From DASWJZ01 sp963739005 (GTDB taxonomy: Bacteria; Pseudomonadota; Alphaproteobacteria; Rhizobiales; Afifellaceae), in assembly GCA_963739005.1 (NCBI GenBank), contig CAVTYQ010000007.1, forward strand, positions 496,001 through 560,000: a stretch of 64,000 nt of DNA. The letters are read 5' to 3'. Positions 62,216 to 64,000 of this stretch are shown here, in pieces. The translations under genes were made by a program, and so were the position numbers. The notes under the pieces are model-generated. The model saw only the letters and a program-made list of their open reading frames with translations. It did not search any database and was not told the DNA's origin. The stretch's first letter is position 1; each line of letters starts with the position of its first letter.

Positions 62216-63127
62216 ATGGCCGATATCACAGCCTCCACCGTCGTTCAGTCAGCCCGCAGCGCGCGGCGGACGATGCTCGTCGAGTTCTGGCACTATTTCT
62301 CGGAAAACCGCGGCGCGGTGATCGGCCTCGTCTTCTTTGTGCTGCTCGTCCTCACGGCAATTTTTGCGCCGTTTGTCGCCCCGCACGGGCCGACCACCAC
62401 CTTTACCGACGCCAAGCTCACGCCGCCGAGCTGGCAAGAAGGCGGGCGCGCCGAATTCCTTCTCGGCACCGACGCAATCGGGCGCGACATCCTCTCGCGG
62501 CTCATCTACGGGTCGCGCCTCTCGCTCTTCGTGGGCGTCGTCGTCGTTGCCGTAGCCCTCACGAGCGGCATTTTGATCGGCCTTGTCGCCGGCTATTTCC
62601 GCGGCTGGGTCGACATCGCGATCATGCGCCTGATGGACATCATCCTGGCGTTTCCCTCGCTCCTCCTCGCACTCGTTCTCGTCGCCGTCCTCGGACCAGG
62701 CCTGACCAACGCGATGATCGCAATCGCGCTCGTCTACCAGCCGCATTTCGTGCGGCTGACGCGCGCATCCGTCCTTTCGGAGCGGACCAAGGACTACGTC
62801 GTATCGGCGCGGGTCGCCGGCGCGGGCCATGTGCGGCTGATGCTGAAAACCATCCTGCCGAACTGCCTGGCGCCGCTCATCGTCCAGGGGACGCTCTCCT
62901 TCTCGACCGCCATCCTCGACGCCTCGGCGCTCGGCTTCCTCGGCATGGGGGCGCAGCCGCCGACCCCGGAATGGGGGACGATGCTCGCCGAGGCGCGCGA
63001 ATTCATCCTGCGCGCCTGGTGGGTGGTGACCTTCCCCGGCATTGCCATCCTGGTCACTGTGCTTGCCATCAACCTGGTCGGCGACGGTCTTCGCGACGCG
63101 CTTGATCCGAAGCTCAAGCGCAGCTGA
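62216..63127 (+). CDS. dppC: Peptide ABC transporter permease DppC-like
   Basis: 303 residues, six helices. Starts with FWHYFSENRGAVIGLVFFVLL and LTAIFAPFVAPHGP, typical of DppC/OppC. GTDAIGRDILSRLIYGSRLSLFVG (key DxxGRDxxSRxxYGxRxSL) is at about residue 83, and the EAA loop is KDYVVSARVAGAGHVRLMLKTILPN in part (YVVSARVAGAG). C-terminus LVGDGLRDALDPKLKRS. An unrelated gene starts two bases after its stop. Confidence 0.95.
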   Translation: MADITASTVVQSARSARRTMLVEFWHYFSENRGAVIGLVFFVLLVLTAIFAPFVAPHGPTTTFTDAKLTPPSWQEGGRAEFLLGTDAIGRDILSRLIYGSRLSLFVGVVVVAVALTSGILIGLVAGYFRGWVDIAIMRLMDIILAFPSLLLALVLVAVLGPGLTNAMIAIALVYQPHFVRLTRASVLSERTKDYVVSARVAGAGHVRLMLKTILPNCLAPLIVQGTLSFSTAILDASALGFLGMGAQPPTPEWGTMLAEAREFILRAWWVVTFPGIAILVTVLAINLVGDGLRDALDPKLKRS

Positions 63128-63129
63128 GG

Positions 63130-63798
63130 ATGGACGCGTGGATCGGATCAGCCGTCGTCGCCGTCGTCATCTCTTCCCTCGTCACCGTCGTTGGGTGGTT
63201 CATGTCGATCCGACACGAGCGGGTTCGAGAGAACGAACGACGCGTGGAAAGGATAGAAGATATACAGGCCGCCCTCCTCGCGGACATCCGAAGCACCAGT
63301 CACCGGTTCGTGCAGATCGACTTGGATCGCCATCTCGAGCAGGTCGTGGCGCTCATCTCGAGGGTTCCGCCGGGTCAAAGCTTCACACCGTTTGTGCCTC
63401 GAGAGCCGGGCAGCCTCCTCTGGCCGTCAATAGCGCAAGAGGTTCAAATCCTGCCGAACGCGGTTATTGATCCGGTGGTGCTCTTCTTCAGCCAACTGGA
63501 GAGCGTTCGCTATTTTGTCGACGACTTGCGCAGCGAGGAGTTCGCGGCCCTGGAGCCGGAGCGCAAGATCAATATGTTCCAGGACTACGTCCGGATGATG
63601 AAATACCTTGTTTTGCTCGCAGGTGACGCCGAAGCGGCGCTTGCCCACTCGTTAGGGCTTCCGCTCGTCAGTAGCTCGGCTTCGGGCCTGTCGTTCCGGT
63701 CAACGGCTTCGGAGCCGGCTTCGGATTCTCGGTCTGGTCTGGCATCACGTTCTCCGAACGACTTGAATATAGGGCCCAGCGGGCGAGAAGACAAATAG
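63130..63798 (+). CDS. Membrane-anchored hypothetical protein inserted in the dpp operon
   Basis: 222 residues. One N-terminal helix (about 5-25, IGSAVVAVVISSLVTVVGWFM), a charged coiled coil (about 28-60, RHERVRENERRVERIEDIQAALLADIR), then a helical domain with SFTPFVPREPGSLLWPSIAQ, EVQILPNAVIDPVVLFFSQLE, FVDDLRSEEFAAL and KINMFQDYVRMMKYL. I recall this pattern in uncharacterised rhizobial proteins of accessory regions. The last 40 residues are Ser-rich. It separates dppC (2 bases) from dppD (2 bases) and is less GC-rich than either, so it looks inserted. It would be co-translated with the transporter. Confidence 0.75.
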   Translation: MDAWIGSAVVAVVISSLVTVVGWFMSIRHERVRENERRVERIEDIQAALLADIRSTSHRFVQIDLDRHLEQVVALISRVPPGQSFTPFVPREPGSLLWPSIAQEVQILPNAVIDPVVLFFSQLESVRYFVDDLRSEEFAALEPERKINMFQDYVRMMKYLVLLAGDAEAALAHSLGLPLVSSSASGLSFRSTASEPASDSRSGLASRSPNDLNIGPSGREDK

Positions 63799-63800
63799 CC

Positions 63801-64000
63801 ATGCCCCTTCTCGAGATCCGCAACCTCTCCGTCACCTTCGCCACCGCCGCGGGGCCGTTCAAGGCCGTCGACGGCATCGACCTCGACGTCGATCCGGGCG
63901 AGGTCGTGGCGATCGTCGGGGAGTCGGGCTCGGGAAAGTCCGTCGCCATGCTCGCCGTGATGGGTCTCCTCCCAAAGACGGCGACCGTCACCGCCGACCG
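63801..64000 (+). CDS. dppD: Peptide ABC transporter ATPase DppD-like, partial
   Basis: N-terminal 66 residues only; the gene runs off the window. ATG 63801. LLEIRNLSVTFATAAGPFKAVDG (key LEIRNLSVTF) and the Walker A GESGSGKSVAMLAVMGLLP are as in DppD/OppD. Completes the order dppA-dppB-dppC-(insert)-dppD; dppF would be expected next. Confidence 0.92.
   Translation, partial: MPLLEIRNLSVTFATAAGPFKAVDGIDLDVDPGEVVAIVGESGSGKSVAMLAVMGLLPKTATVTAD

Noticed and set aside
63700..63800. Short minus-strand peptide frame at the end of the inserted dpp gene
   Set aside because: Pro/Thr-rich frame of about 25 codons antisense to the Ser-rich tail of the inserted gene; no ribosome site and no second evidence.

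Overview
This is a high-GC window from an alphaproteobacterium, most likely of the Hyphomicrobiales (Rhizobiales). The evidence is the gene families present: MucR, DUF1491, DUF6456 paired with a DnaA-C-terminal-like protein, IalB, the TIGR03808 Tat-exported repeat protein, R. etli-type asparaginase, a REC-DUF3369 histidine kinase and ThuA/ThuB-like proteins. No replication or conjugation genes are visible, so it looks like chromosome with small accessory patches.

Layout. 1-4134 (-) holds a type III restriction-modification pair (mod, res), both disrupted by indels and, in res, an amber codon. 4.3-12.7 kb is mostly conserved core: a class A penicillin-binding protein, a DUF1214/DUF1254 pair, DUF1491 with peptidoglycan-binding and PAS membrane proteins, DUF5330, SufE, and the DUF6456/DnaA-C pair. 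12.7-15.2 kb is an AT-richer, gene-poor patch with a G/T tract, a dead DUF3800 gene, a possible small divergent ORF and a dead IS1595-family transposase. 15.3-30.2 kb has MucR, two ion-transporter-superfamily antiporters, oligopeptidase B, Fe/Mn superoxide dismutase, two cytochromes c, an aminotransferase, a HAD hydrolase and a HerA/M20/DUF3291/LOG operon. 30.3-42.3 kb has DUF2267, DUF4332, methylmalonyl-CoA mutase (two subunits), a Tat-exported parallel beta-helix protein, a YeeE/YedE pair, IalB, asparaginase and a MacAB-like efflux operon. 42.4-49.7 kb has an orphan DNA methyltransferase, a CDF-like transporter, a ThuB/ThuA-like pair split by a palindromic repeat, an aminotransferase and a diguanylate cyclase. 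49.7-56.9 kb (-) is a signalling cluster: REC-GAF histidine kinase, OmpR-type regulator, small secreted protein, HAMP histidine kinase and an orphan periplasmic binding protein. 57.1-58.4 kb has two unknown proteins that share a sequence module, next to tRNA-Gln and tRNA-Pro. 58.6-64.0 kb has a fasciclin protein and a dpp-type peptide ABC operon that is interrupted by an unrelated membrane-anchored protein and runs off the end.

How they work together. The two solute-binding proteins (49.7 and 59.5 kb) are clear paralogues. The first has no permease beside it and sits directly behind a histidine kinase, suggesting a sensing role. The second leads a transport operon.

Sequence-quality remark. 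Four otherwise ordinary genes (DUF6456, M20 peptidase, a small hypothetical, the orphan binding protein) each carry exactly one extra base. Removing it restores a full-length frame. The res gene carries about seven such +1 events in 500 bases. The extra bases are generally not homopolymer extensions. Residual sequencing error is a serious alternative to real pseudogenisation and should be checked first.
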